A stretch of DNA of 53,811 nt from Methylococcales symbiont of Hymedesmia sp. n. MRB-2018 (GTDB lineage Bacteria > Pseudomonadota > Gammaproteobacteria > Methylococcales > Methylomonadaceae): positions 1 through 53,811 of the forward strand of contig QPIN01000050.1 in assembly GCA_003666385.1 (NCBI GenBank), given 5' to 3'. Both the position numbers and the translations under genes were made by a program. Under the pieces are notes generated by a model. That model was given only the letters and a program-made list of their open reading frames with translations. It ran no database searches and was not told the DNA's origin. The first letter of the stretch is position 1. Every line of letters starts with the position of its first letter. Of this stretch, positions 17,637 to 27,793 are shown piece by piece.

Positions 17637-17882
17637 TTTGGTGCGGTTTATTTTTAGGAATAGATGTGTATTTTTGTTGGTGTAGTTGTTGTTAGTTAAC
17701 GACAAATGAAGCGTTATTTTGTTATATCATTGATATTAAAATGAAAAATATATTGTTAATATATTTGGTTTTAGTGATTTATAATTTTAAGAAAACAGAA
17801 GGCTACAGTGAAAACATATAAAGATCAGTTAAATACAGTGACTTATATTGTTTGGTGCGGTGTTTTGTTGTTTTGCACCAAA
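17637..17882. promoter_or_regulatory. Candidate NtrC enhancer half-sites between divergent promoters
   Basis: The 11-bp sequence TTTGGTGCGGT occurs at 17637-17647 and again at 17851-17861; an inverted GCACCAAA lies at 17875-17882. NtrC sites are built from GGTGC/GCACC half-sites. The three copies lie 60-90 bp from the two sigma-54 promoters that face away from this gap, a typical enhancer distance. The half-site arrangement is not the textbook close dyad. The rest of the gap 17570-17940 is AT-rich with no gene. Confidence 0.5.
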
Positions 17883-17940
17883 ATAGATCGGGTTTTAACG
17901 CTGTTTATTCCTGAAGTTAGTCTTGTCCATATCTGACTTA

Positions 17941-17958
17941 TTGGCATAGATTATGCTT
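17941..17958 (+). promoter_or_regulatory. Sigma-54 promoter of glnK-amtB
   Basis: TTGGCATAGATTATGCTT has GG at 17943-17944 and GC at 17955-17956 with ten bases between. It is 40 bp upstream of the glnK ATG. The match to TGGCA at the -24 element is good. Confidence 0.75.
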
Positions 17959-17977
17959 TTTTGCATGATGTAACTAA

Positions 17978-18337
<360 letters not shown>

Positions 18338-18361
18338 AAATAATAATTAAGAGGTGATAAA

Positions 18362-19627
18362 GTGGAAGCTTTAAATAAATTAGCCGAGTTAAGTTATGCG
18401 CTCGATACGTTCTACTTTTTAATGAGTGGAGCACTGGTCATGTGGATGGCAGCAGGTTTTGCTATGCTGGAAGCAGGCTTGGTTCGTGCTAAAAATACCA
18501 CAGAAATTTTAACAAAAAACGTCGTATTATTTGCCATAGCTTGTATTATGTATATGTTATGTGGATATAACATTATGTATCCTGCTGAAGCAGTTAATAG
18601 CGTTTGGCCAGGTCTGGGCTTTTTGTTAGGCGATGATCATACCGCTGAAGCCGTGCTGGCTAGCAATGGTGATACCTATTATTCCAAAATGTCTGATTTT
18701 TTCTTTCAAGTGGTTTTTGTTGCTACAGCAATGTCAATTGTGTCTGGCGCAGTGGCTGAGCGGATGAAATTATGGGCATTTTTATTCTTTGCTGTGGTTA
18801 TGACAGGTTTTATTTATCCACTGCAAGGTTATTGGAAATGGGGTGGTGGTTTCTTAGATGGTCTAGGTTTCCTAGATTTTGCTGGTTCTGGCGTGGTGCA
18901 TTTATGTGGTGCTACTGCGGCATTGGCAGGTGTATTTTTATTAGGTGCTCGTAAAGGCAAATATGGTGAAAACGGGGCTATTTACCCGATTCCAGGCTGT
19001 AATATGCCACTGGCTACTTTAGGAACATTTATCTTATGGTTAGGTTGGTTTGGTTTTAATGGCGGTTCAGAGTTAAAACTTTCTGATATTGGTGAAGCTA
19101 ACGCAGTTGCCATGGTTTTTGTTAATACCAATGCAGCGGCAGCGGGTGGTGTTGTGGCTGCACTTGTAACGGCACAATTAATGTTTGGTAAAGCAGATTT
19201 ATCCATGACTTTAAACGGTGCATTAGCAGGTTTGGTAGCCATTACAGCAGAGCCTCTAACACCTACACCTTTAATTGCAACTGCAATTGGTGCAGTCGGT
19301 GGGTTAATTGTTGTTTTTGCTATCATTAATATGGATAAGTTAAAAATTGATGATCCTGTTGGTGCAATATCAGTGCATGGTGTCGTCGGTATTTGGGGCT
19401 TGTTAGCCGTTTGTTTTACCAATCCAGATGCGACACTAGAAGCACAACTGATAGGGATAGTCACCATTTTTGGCTTTGTATTTATTGCTAGTTTTATAAC
19501 TTGGTACATCATTAAAGTAATCATGGGTATCCGTGTCAGTGAAGAAGAAGAGTATCAGGGGATTGATTATTCTGAATGTGGAATGGAAGCTTATCCAGAG
19601 TTTACCGATTCCAGTAAAGGACAATGA
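18362..19627 (+). CDS. amtB: Ammonium transporter AmtB
   Basis: This is a trimeric inner-membrane channel for ammonium. The 421-residue protein starts at a GTG with AGAGGTG upstream and has eleven hydrophobic segments. Conserved pieces include AAGFAMLEAGLVRAKN, the first pore histidine in GSGVVHLCGATAALAG, FGFNGGSE, the second pore histidine in AISVHGVVGIWG, and the GIRVSEEEEYQGID cytoplasmic tail that binds PII. It begins without the cleavable signal peptide of E. coli AmtB. A strong terminator follows. Confidence 0.96.
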   Translation: MEALNKLAELSYALDTFYFLMSGALVMWMAAGFAMLEAGLVRAKNTTEILTKNVVLFAIACIMYMLCGYNIMYPAEAVNSVWPGLGFLLGDDHTAEAVLASNGDTYYSKMSDFFFQVVFVATAMSIVSGAVAERMKLWAFLFFAVVMTGFIYPLQGYWKWGGGFLDGLGFLDFAGSGVVHLCGATAALAGVFLLGARKGKYGENGAIYPIPGCNMPLATLGTFILWLGWFGFNGGSELKLSDIGEANAVAMVFVNTNAAAAGGVVAALVTAQLMFGKADLSMTLNGALAGLVAITAEPLTPTPLIATAIGAVGGLIVVFAIINMDKLKIDDPVGAISVHGVVGIWGLLAVCFTNPDATLEAQLIGIVTIFGFVFIASFITWYIIKVIMGIRVSEEEEYQGIDYSECGMEAYPEFTDSSKGQ

Positions 19628-19656
19628 TGTAAATAGCCTTAATTTATTAAAAGATG

Positions 19657-19688
19657 AAAAAACGGGTACATAATGTACCCGTTTTTTT
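19657..19688 (+). terminator. Rho-independent terminator after amtB
   Basis: AAAACGGGTAC pairs with GTACCCGTTTT around ATAAT, followed by eight T. Confidence 0.88.
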
Positions 19689-19831
19689 TGCGTAGAAGAA
19701 AATAGTTGTACCTGCACGCATTTGCTGGGAGATTGCAGGTAAAATTTGTAAGTTAGCTGATAATTAATTATCATTGCTTGATAGCTCCTAATGATAGCTG
19801 AAAATTGCACTACATTAGGGTTTGAGATTAA

Positions 19832-20185
<354 letters not shown>

Positions 20186-20202
20186 TTTACTTTTAAGTAA
20201 AT

Positions 20203-20344
20203 GAGAACTCAGCATAACTCATGAACGGATAAAAAAGGTCAGCCAAAATAACGCGCAATAGCACACTATTACACTTGTATTTTGACTAAAACCTGAAAAA
20301 TTCTATCCCTTTTTTCTCATCGCCAAAGTTATGCTGAGGTGTCT
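20203..20344. mobile_element. R2b miniature element with internal deletion
   Basis: It begins GAGAACTCAGCATAACTC and ends AAGTTATGCTGAGGTGTCT. Compared with R2a it lacks about 20 bp in the left half. AAAT flanks both sides. It is inserted between the second glnK and the amtB remnant. Confidence 0.72.
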
Positions 20345-20410
20345 AAATATTAAATGGATACATTATTAACAAATGCGTTCAAAAATATAGCGTTTAAGGG
20401 CAATAAACAA

Positions 20411-20927
20411 ATGGATATAAATAATAAAAAATTGCCACTTATTATGTTTGCTTTTTTTCCAGGCATTGCCAATGCTGATGAATTAAATCAGGAAAATACT
20501 GCCTGGATACTGATTTCAACAGCACTTGTTCTATTTATGACATTGCTCGGTTTGTCCTTGTTTTATGTGGGTTTGGTCAGAAGTAAGAGTGTATTATCAG
20601 TTTTAATGCAGTGTTTTGCCATTACATGTATTGTCCCTATTATATGACTGGTTGGTGCTTATTGGTGCAACGGCAGGTTCATTATTAACGAGAGTGTTTG
20701 CTTCTAGGAACTTGGGCAGCTTAGGTTTGCCAGAAGGCGTATCTATTATGGATCAGGTAGGCATTCAAGCCATTGCAATTGTTGCTACTATTTGTTGGTG
20801 TGCAGTGATCAGTTATGGGCTTTTGAAAATGATTGATAAAATAATCGGTTTACGAGTTTCTGAAGACAAAGAAGTACAAGGACTGGGTCTTGTATTACAT
20901 GAAGAAACGGGATGTCACGATCTTTAG
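20411..20927 (+). pseudogene. Remnant of a second amtB with its core deleted
   Basis: Two pieces of an AmtB channel remain. The first (start ATG 20411, stop at 20647) encodes a signal peptide ending GIANA, then the first membrane segment with the LFYVGLVRSKSVLSVL motif. The second piece, in a different frame from about 20649, encodes the C-terminal part with FASRNLGSLGLPEGVSIMDQ, the last helix and the GLRVSEDKEVQGLGL tail. About 200 residues between them, including both pore histidines, are gone, and the frames do not join. It cannot conduct ammonium. An upstream ATG at 20354 lies just after R2b and adds non-native residues. Confidence 0.85.
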
Positions 20928-20994
20928 TTTATGGTGGTTTTAAAAGTTGATTAAAGTTGATATTATTTTGATAGCAATTTTAATTTCTTTCTGG

Positions 20995-21924
20995 CTACGG
21001 ATTATTTTTTAATACTTTTGCGACAGCTGCTGTTCTGGTAGATACTTGCAGTTTTTCAAAGATATGTTCCAGATGTTTATTGATGGTTCGGGGGCTTGTA
21101 TCTAATATTAATCCCATTTCCTTATTTGTTTTACCGCGTGAAATCCACATTAGTATTTCAGCTTCTCTAGGGGTAAGTCGAAAAGAATACTTTAAAGATG
21201 CTAAATCCCATTCTGTATTACTTTTTTGAATAAGCAACATAAATTCCCTCGTCAGAGAGCATGGTATTATTTTTCCGGAGTAATGACTGCCGATGTGAAT
21301 ATCAAGTTGTTGTGGTGTATTTGCTTTGATTTGAGGAAGGATTTGTTTCAGTATGGTTTTTGGTAATAGATTGCTCTTTTCAGCTGTACGGTTAGGAGGG
21401 ATATCGAGCGGGAAACAGTCATCAAGTATTTTGTTGGCAGCTACAGAAATCCAGGTAATCATTCCTGCACTATTAAAAGCTAAAACAGAAAAACCAATCT
21501 GCTTTAAGGACTGTTCTATGCGTTGAGAATTTCGATGCTGTGATAACTGAGCTTCAACCCTAGCAATAACTTCAGCAGGTCGTATCGGTTTTACAATATA
21601 ATCAACCGAGCCTTTTTCAAATCCTTTTAGTAAGTTATCAAGTTCACCCAAACCGGTCATGAAAATGATGGGAATATGAGTCGTCACTGGGTTTTTTTTC
21701 AGTCTATGACAAGTTTCAAAACCATCAATACCTGGCATGATGACGTCTAGTAATATAATATCAGGTTGTAAATGTTTTACTTGTTCAAGAGCAGATATAC
21801 CATCAGTAGCCACTAATACTCGATAACCGTAGTCAGATAACATATCAGAGAGGACAGCAAGATTTCCTGGCGTGTCATCGACAATCAAAATAGTTTCTTT
21901 TGTTAAACCTGAATTAGCAGTCAT
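20995..21924 (-). CDS. Response regulator with receiver, PAS-like middle and LuxR-type DNA-binding domain
   Basis: The 309-residue protein has an N-terminal receiver (phospho-site D60 in DIILLDVIMPG), a middle section with a PAS-like start (IGFSVLAFNSAGMITWISVAANKIL, about 142-235), and a C-terminal LuxR/GerE helix-turn-helix (RLTPREAEILMWISRGKTNKEMGLIL-SPRTINKHLEHIFEKL, about 248-305). It lies 45 bp downstream of the transporter-fused histidine kinase on the same strand and is its probable output partner. The regulated genes are unknown; the neighbouring PII/Amt genes are candidates. Confidence 0.85.
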   Translation of the reverse strand: MTANSGLTKETILIVDDTPGNLAVLSDMLSDYGYRVLVATDGISALEQVKHLQPDIILLDVIMPGIDGFETCHRLKKNPVTTHIPIIFMTGLGELDNLLKGFEKGSVDYIVKPIRPAEVIARVEAQLSQHRNSQRIEQSLKQIGFSVLAFNSAGMITWISVAANKILDDCFPLDIPPNRTAEKSNLLPKTILKQILPQIKANTPQQLDIHIGSHYSGKIIPCSLTREFMLLIQKSNTEWDLASLKYSFRLTPREAEILMWISRGKTNKEMGLILDTSPRTINKHLEHIFEKLQVSTRTAAVAKVLKNNP

Positions 21925-21969
21925 TGAAAAAACCTGAAATTATATTGATCACTCATATTGAATTTATTA

Positions 21970-24900
21970 TTATTTTTCATTGTCATTAAGGAGATTTTTA
22001 ATTTCCTCAATACGGAATTCATTGGCTAAAGCGGTAACTCGCTGAGTAAAAGTTTTGTAACAAGGTTCACTTCTAACTAAGTTATTAAGTTGATGTTTCA
22101 AACCTAGTAAATCACCAATTTGTACGAATGCCATTAACTGTAAGATGATATTAGGTGATGGGTGAACAAGAACCGTGTCTTGTTTATCAGTCGTCACTGG
22201 CATTTTTTGGTTCTCGTAAACCCAGGTGAGGGAAAGTTGGGCTTCAATCTTATTTAAAAGTTCTTCCATTTGAAAAGGCTTCTCAATAAAATCGTTGCAC
22301 CCCGAATCTAGCGCAGAATGTTGGTCGGAAGGGTAAGCATTTGCACTTAAAACAATGATGGGTATGGAGTACCTTCTTTGTCTGATCTGACGGGCTGTTT
22401 CTATTCCGGTAATACCTGTCATTGATAAATCCATCAGGATTAAATCCGGTGTGAAGTCAGTTATCATGGTTAAGCAATTTTCTCCTGAATCGGCTTGTTC
22501 AACATAAAAACCGAGTGGTTCAAGTAGCTCAGTGATTAATGCTCGATGTTCTTGCTGATCATCAACAACCAGTATGATGATTTTTTTTCCCTGAAAACCA
22601 ATCACCTGTTTTTTAACAATAGTTTCAAAAGTATTATTTAGACTGGAAAGTAAAAATCGTACAGTAAATGTAGACCCTTTAGATTCAATGCTTTTAACAG
22701 TGATCTCGCCACCTAAAAGTTCAGTAATAATTTTACTAATGGTTAAACCTAATCCAGTACCCGAAACAGCATTGCCGGTGGATTTATTAAAACGGGAAAA
22801 AGGTTGAAATATATTTTTAATATTTTCTTCTGAAATACCTTCTCCACTATCAATTATTTGAAAACTAACAATGCCATATTGGTAGTTAATGCGGAATATT
22901 ATTTCTCCTTGTTTTGTGAATTTAATGGCGTTACTGAGTAAATTAATTAAAACTTGTTTAATACGTTTTTCATCACCTCGTACTTTTTGAGGTAAAGGAT
23001 TGATAATCTGACAGAGAAACTTAAGCCCCTTATCTTCAGCTTGTGTTTTAAAACTACTGACTAGGTGTTCAATTAATGCAGGTAAATCAATAGTGGCAAG
23101 ACGAAGTTCAAATTTACGTGCCTCAATGCCTGTAATATCAAGAATATCCTCAATCAAAGAAGATAGATGTTCGCTACTGCGCTGAAGAATTTTAACAGCC
23201 TCTCTTCTATGACTAGGAATTAAAGGATCATTATGTAAAATATGAGAATAGCCTACGATACAATTTAAAGGTGTACGTATTTCATGGCTCATGTTACTGA
23301 GAAAACGACTTTTAGCAAGGTTCGCATTATCTGCTGTTTCAATCGCTTGTTGTAATTTAACATTAGTTTTATTGTGTTCTTCTATTTCTAGTAATAACAG
23401 TTGTGTCTGTTTTGAAGTTTCCTCATAAGCTACTTGGCGGCTTTCAGCATTTAATATTAACCACCAGGTGCATAGACCAATAAAAATTAACAAGGAAGAA
23501 TAAACTTTTACAAAATTATCGAACAGGATATTGAATGAAGGGAGATGATTTTTAGCAATAAGTAAATCTTGATAATAAATAATGCCAATAAATACAGTGG
23601 TCAAAGTGCTGAGAAACAAGAATAATAATGCGACTTTGATAAATCGCAATCTGGAGCTCAGTAACATTTTATTGGGTAGGCAACATAGTGCAAACTTTTT
23701 CAGATAATCATCAAGTCTATAACCGGGTTTGCATGCATCCAGACAACGTGTATCTAGTGTGCAACAGAGTGAGCAAATACTGTCTTGATATGCAGGGCAA
23801 TAAGCCATATCTTCGTGTTCGAAATGATTTTCACAGATACAACATTGACGCGTTGAGTGGTCATGTTTATATTTACGGGATCGAACTAAATAGTGTCTGT
23901 AATGGGTAAAAAAGGCGATACTGGGCATTAGTATAAAGACAATAGCCAGGGCAATAAATGCAGAAAATGCTTGTGCATATTCACCAAATAAACCCATGTA
24001 GGCAAATATAGAAACAATGGATGCAATCAGTGTCGAAATAATACCTACTGGGTTTAAGTCAGGTAAATATGCACGTTTGAACTCGATAATTTTTGGACTC
24101 AAGCCGAGTGGTTTGTTGATTAATAGTTCAGCGGCAACAGCACTGATCCAGGCTATAGAGATATTAGAGAATAAGCCTAGTACCTTTTCCAATGCACCAA
24201 AGACACCGAATTCCATCAGTAGTAAGGCAATGGCAACGTTGAATAATAACCAGATGACACGACCTGGGTGACTGTGAGTTATACGAGAAAAGAAATTAGA
24301 CCAGGCTAATGACCCCGCATAAGCATTAGTGACATTGATTTTAACTTGCGAAACAATAACAAATAATGTGGTGATTGCCAGTGCCCAGTTAGCATTGTCA
24401 ATTAACAAATGGTAAGCAATAAAATACATTTGTGTGGGTTCATGGGCATGCTCAATAGATATTCCATGTTGAATAGCCAAATGGGCAAGTAGAGCACCTC
24501 CTAGTTGTCGAACCATACCAAATAGAATCCACCCTGGCCCGGCAATGATAGTTGCTGCCCACCAGCGAAACCGGTTATGTTTTTTCTTCTCTGGCATAAA
24601 ACGAAGAAAATCAACTTGTTCACCCACCTGAGCCACCAGTGAAAAAGCAACAGTTGCGGCACTACCAAATAGCAACCAATCAAAACCCCGACCGCTTGTT
24701 GCTATGCCAAAGTAAGCGGATAGGGTGAGTAGAGCTTCGGGTTCTCGAGTAATAACGGCATAATAAGGCAGGAAGAGTAATAGTAGCCAGAGTGGTTGTG
24801 TCCATAGTTGTAGCCGACTAATCGTAGTAATCCCGAAAGTAACCAAGGGGATAACAATAATAGCACTGATAATATGCGCCCAGGCGATAGGGATATCAAA

Positions 24901-25338
24901 ATATAACTCAATCGCTAACGACATAATGGAGGCTTCAAGTGCAAACAGAATGAAGGTAAATGAGGCGTAAATCAGGGAGGTAATGGTAGATCCAAAATAC
25001 CCAAAACCAGCACTTCGTGTTAGCAGGTCAATATCAATATTGTAGCGAGCGGCGTAATAACTGATGGGAAAGCTAATGATAAAGATAATTAAGCCAACAA
25101 TAAGTATGGCCCAGAAAGCATTTGTGAAGCCATAATTTAGGGATAAAAACCCACCGATAGCTTCTAGCACAAGGAATGAAGTAGAACCAAAAGCGGTACT
25201 GGCTACCTGAAACTCAGACCATTTTCGGAATGAACGAGGGGCAAAACGTAATGCGTAATCTTCCAGTGTTTCGTTAGCTACCCAGGAATTGTAATCACGA
25301 CGAACTTTAGAAATACTTTGGTGAATTGCTGAAGTCAT
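21970..25338 (-). CDS. Hybrid histidine kinase fused to an NCS1-like transporter and a cysteine cluster
   Basis: This 1122-residue inner-membrane sensor has four parts. Residues 30-480 form a 12-segment permease that resembles the NCS1 cytosine/allantoin family. Residues 499-536 hold nine cysteines (C499, C500, C502, C514, C522, C525, C526, C532, C536) with C552-C553 after, suggesting a metal site. Residues 565-630 hold two more membrane segments. The C-terminal half is a kinase (H685 in SNMSHEIRTPLN, N box LINLLSNAIKFT, GTGLGLTISK) and a receiver with D970. The layout recalls CbrA, where an SLC5 transporter is fused to a kinase; the signal here might be a nitrogenous solute, by inference from the N-gene setting. 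The ligand is unknown. Confidence 0.82.
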   Translation of the reverse strand: MTSAIHQSISKVRRDYNSWVANETLEDYALRFAPRSFRKWSEFQVASTAFGSTSFLVLEAIGGFLSLNYGFTNAFWAILIVGLIIFIISFPISYYAARYNIDIDLLTRSAGFGYFGSTITSLIYASFTFILFALEASIMSLAIELYFDIPIAWAHIISAIIVIPLVTFGITTISRLQLWTQPLWLLLLFLPYYAVITREPEALLTLSAYFGIATSGRGFDWLLFGSAATVAFSLVAQVGEQVDFLRFMPEKKKHNRFRWWAATIIAGPGWILFGMVRQLGGALLAHLAIQHGISIEHAHEPTQMYFIAYHLLIDNANWALAITTLFVIVSQVKINVTNAYAGSLAWSNFFSRITHSHPGRVIWLLFNVAIALLLMEFGVFGALEKVLGLFSNISIAWISAVAAELLINKPLGLSPKIIEFKRAYLPDLNPVGIISTLIASIVSIFAYMGLFGEYAQAFSAFIALAIVFILMPSIAFFTHYRHYLVRSRKYKHDHSTRQCCICENHFEHEDMAYCPAYQDSICSLCCTLDTRCLDACKPGYRLDDYLKKFALCCLPNKMLLSSRLRFIKVALLFLFLSTLTTVFIGIIYYQDLLIAKNHLPSFNILFDNFVKVYSSLLIFIGLCTWWLILNAESRQVAYEETSKQTQLLLLEIEEHNKTNVKLQQAIETADNANLAKSRFLSNMSHEIRTPLNCIVGYSHILHNDPLIPSHRREAVKILQRSSEHLSSLIEDILDITGIEARKFELRLATIDLPALIEHLVSSFKTQAEDKGLKFLCQIINPLPQKVRGDEKRIKQVLINLLSNAIKFTKQGEIIFRINYQYGIVSFQIIDSGEGISEENIKNIFQPFSRFNKSTGNAVSGTGLGLTISKIITELLGGEITVKSIESKGSTFTVRFLLSSLNNTFETIVKKQVIGFQGKKIIILVVDDQQEHRALITELLEPLGFYVEQADSGENCLTMITDFTPDLILMDLSMTGITGIETARQIRQRRYSIPIIVLSANAYPSDQHSALDSGCNDFIEKPFQMEELLNKIEAQLSLTWVYENQKMPVTTDKQDTVLVHPSPNIILQLMAFVQIGDLLGLKHQLNNLVRSEPCYKTFTQRVTALANEFRIEEIKNLLNDNEK

Positions 25339-25443
25339 AACCGTTGTGTAAGTTGGGCTTTATGGTTTGTAGGGGGTTTAATTCGACAGGCAGTTTTTTA
25401 GAATGGGTTTTTTCTGAATTATTAGAGATCTCCTTTAAACTTA

Positions 25444-25505
25444 GAAAAATCAGTTGGATGTGGATTTATAGCTCGTGCTAGAAACCGTGATCCAACTGAT
25501 TTTTC
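25444..25505. repeat. Perfect 16-bp inverted repeat with 30-base loop
   Basis: GAAAAATCAGTTGGAT (25444-25459) is exactly complementary to ATCCAACTGATTTTTC (25490-25505). It lies between the lipoprotein gene and the kinase gene, both on the minus strand. It could act as a terminator of the lipoprotein transcript (T run at the end on either strand) or be a small insertion. The loop has no recognised motif. Confidence 0.7.
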
Positions 25506-25563
25506 AAGGATAAATATACTTTGTAACGGTAAACGTGTGAAGTATATTTAAAAATGAGAGTTT

Positions 25564-26427
25564 TTATCTACGTTCATATCCGAATTTAATAGTGACGGGG
25601 GAACCCTGATTATGAATAATAATTCGTTTACGAGGTTGTTTTTTATTTTGTTTAACTTCGATTTTGATGTTGGAAGTGCTCTCTGTCCCTTTAAGATTAG
25701 TATTGGTTTTGAGTTTGGTTTCAGAGTCAGAATCGATATTAGTTTTTTCTGTTTTCTTTAGCTCTAATTCTGGTTCTGCATCATTAATAACTTCTACTCT
25801 AATATCTGGAAACCAGCCAGGTTTGGCAGAGTACAGGTTTTTTTCATAAACTTGCGTTTTTATTTTTAGATGACTCAACAAGTTAAAACAAATAGTGCTT
25901 ATATCGTTAGTCAGGATGCTAATCAATTTTTTATCTGGACTGGATTGTTTGGCATAAGGTAAATAATCATTAGCCATGACCGAAGCGTCAAGTTTTGCAC
26001 TCTTTTCAGATTGGTTTTTTTCAGTAATGAAGCAGGTCATGGGTAAAACATCTGTTTTTTGGAAATCAACCGAACGTGGATTTGAGTTTCCCAAGTTGAA
26101 GGAAAATCCGGCAGGCGTAGCTGCTTGTTTAATTTCTCCAATTTCAAAGGATAAGACATGACTATAGTCTAGAGTTTTATCTGCTTTGATTTTATAGCCC
26201 CATTCAGCCAGGTTATTAGCGACTTGTGTCGATATTTCTGATTTAGGTAGGGTTGAATTCAAAAATTTCAGATTGTGGTTAAATGAGAACAGTATGTTGT
26301 GTACTAGAGAAGGGTTAAAGCTTTTAGTCTTTTTTTCCTCTAAGGTTGAACAGCCTGAGCTGACTAAAAGGAAGCCTGTCAAATATAACATGCTGAATTT
26401 AGGAGGTATACGATTCAAAAAAAACAT
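25564..26427 (-). CDS. Predicted lipoprotein of unknown function
   Basis: The 287-residue protein has a lipoprotein signal (residues 10-25 hydrophobic, cysteine at 26 in LVSSGC), so it is probably anchored to a membrane on the periplasmic side. I do not recognise a domain. The middle is a mixed alpha/beta region and the segment 215-270 is low complexity, rich in E, K, T and N, which suggests a linker. The C-terminus ends in basic residues (RKRIIIHNQGSPVTIKFGYERR). It is isolated from its neighbours by about 225 bp on one side and 297 bp on the other. Confidence 0.6.
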   Translation of the reverse strand: MFFLNRIPPKFSMLYLTGFLLVSSGCSTLEEKKTKSFNPSLVHNILFSFNHNLKFLNSTLPKSEISTQVANNLAEWGYKIKADKTLDYSHVLSFEIGEIKQAATPAGFSFNLGNSNPRSVDFQKTDVLPMTCFITEKNQSEKSAKLDASVMANDYLPYAKQSSPDKKLISILTNDISTICFNLLSHLKIKTQVYEKNLYSAKPGWFPDIRVEVINDAEPELELKKTEKTNIDSDSETKLKTNTNLKGTESTSNIKIEVKQNKKQPRKRIIIHNQGSPVTIKFGYERR

Positions 26428-26724
26428 AGGTTTAATTGTCTTGTAAATCTTTTTAATTATAATTCATTTACTTTCGATTTAAGTATACGTCATTTAACTG
26501 GTGAGTTAAATGACGCACTGTAGAAAATTTACAACAGCGAAACAATAGTCACCAGCCAACAACATTTGGTCACATACAGAGGCTATGCACTTATTTATAC
26601 GAATTCAGCCTATATAATTCCTTAATAATTATATTTAATGGTCGATAAGACATATACTGATTAAAAATTCAATCTTAGCTAAACAGTTCCTGTTTTGATC
26701 TGCATTGCTACCTCAAATGATTAA
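26428..26724. other. Intergenic region with a hairpin
   Basis: The 297-bp gap between divergent genes contains CGTCATTTAAC paired with GTTAAATGACG (26488-26515). No T tract follows, so an operator or cruciform is as likely as a terminator. Otherwise it is AT-rich leader sequence for the lipoprotein and mfnD genes. Confidence 0.45.
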
Positions 26725-27720
26725 GTGATCAAACATATACTGGTTTTTGAATATATAACAGGTGGTGGGTTTGCCCAGCAAGAGCTTCCTGCTTCTCTTG
26801 CCAATGAAGGTAGGTTAATGTTGAATGCCTTGGTTCAGCAGCTTGCAGAATTAGCTCCTATTCAAATCACAGTATTACAAGACTGGCGCTGTCAAATATC
26901 ACTAACGGCAGAAAATACACAGACTATTTTGCTATCAAAAGAGCAATCTGTTATTCCACTGTTAGCGGAGTGGATTGATAAAGTGGATGCTGTCTGGTTA
27001 ATTGCACCAGAAACCGATGATGTTTTAACAAAACTTTCCCAGCTTGTTGAGGAAAAATCAAAAGTTCTACTTAATTCTTCATCCGCTGCTGTTGCAATTT
27101 GTAGTAATAAACTGGCAACGATTGAAGCGTTAAAAAAACAAGCGGTGCCTGTTGTAGACACTGTTCAGCTAAATACATCTTTACCCTCTTGGCAATCACC
27201 TTGGGTGGTTAAAACAAAAGACGGCGTGGGCTGTGAGGATATTCGATATATTTCTGATTATAATGAACTGGATAAATTAATGGCTAATCTTGAGTGTTCA
27301 TCAAGATATGTTATACAGCCTTATATTAATGGCGACTCATTGAGTTTATCCTGTTTATTTAAGGACGGAAAAGCCTGGTTGTTATGTTGTAATAGACAGC
27401 AAATTTTACCTCAAAGAGGCGGTTTTAAACTTTCTGCCTGCGAGGTTAATATTAGTAATAACAGGCAAGGTTTATATCAACAATTAATAGAAAAAGTAGC
27501 CAAAGCCTTGCCAGGGTTATGGGGTTATGTAGGTATTGATATTATTCAAACAGTGCAAGGTGAAACACTAATTCTTGAAATAAATCCACGACTAACTACC
27601 TCCTTTGTTGGCATTAAGCAAGCAACGGGTGTTAATGTTGCAAAACTGGTATTAGCTATGATTGAAGGTCATCCAGTCATAAAAATAAAACAAAATGAGC
27701 AAATAACTGTTTTAGTTTGA
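26725..27720 (+). CDS. mfnD: ATP-grasp ligase, probable tyramine-glutamate ligase of methanofuran synthesis
   Basis: The 331-residue cytoplasmic protein is an ATP-grasp enzyme: GGGFAQQELPASLANEGRLM at the N-terminus, the ATP-binding part WVVKTKDGVGCEDI with YVIQPYINGDSLSLSCLF, and the metal-binding LILEINPRLTTSFVGI near the C-terminus. In methylotrophs such genes cluster with tetrahydromethanopterin and methanofuran genes, and the archaeal homologue MfnD joins glutamate to tyramine. Here mfnF-like and mfnE-like genes follow within 4 kb, supporting the call. It starts at a GTG without a clear ribosome site. Confidence 0.75.
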   Translation: MIKHILVFEYITGGGFAQQELPASLANEGRLMLNALVQQLAELAPIQITVLQDWRCQISLTAENTQTILLSKEQSVIPLLAEWIDKVDAVWLIAPETDDVLTKLSQLVEEKSKVLLNSSSAAVAICSNKLATIEALKKQAVPVVDTVQLNTSLPSWQSPWVVKTKDGVGCEDIRYISDYNELDKLMANLECSSRYVIQPYINGDSLSLSCLFKDGKAWLLCCNRQQILPQRGGFKLSACEVNISNNRQGLYQQLIEKVAKALPGLWGYVGIDIIQTVQGETLILEINPRLTTSFVGIKQATGVNVAKLVLAMIEGHPVIKIKQNEQITVLV

Positions 27721-27793
27721 TAAATGTACCACGCTAATAAATTAACAGCCTCCAAGTGTTTTAAACAGCTATAGATCAAAATAAGGAATATCG

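Noticed and set aside
18982-19524. A 180-residue minus-strand frame opposite amtB
   Set aside because: amtB shows all channel motifs on the plus strand; the antisense frame is a codon-bias shadow.
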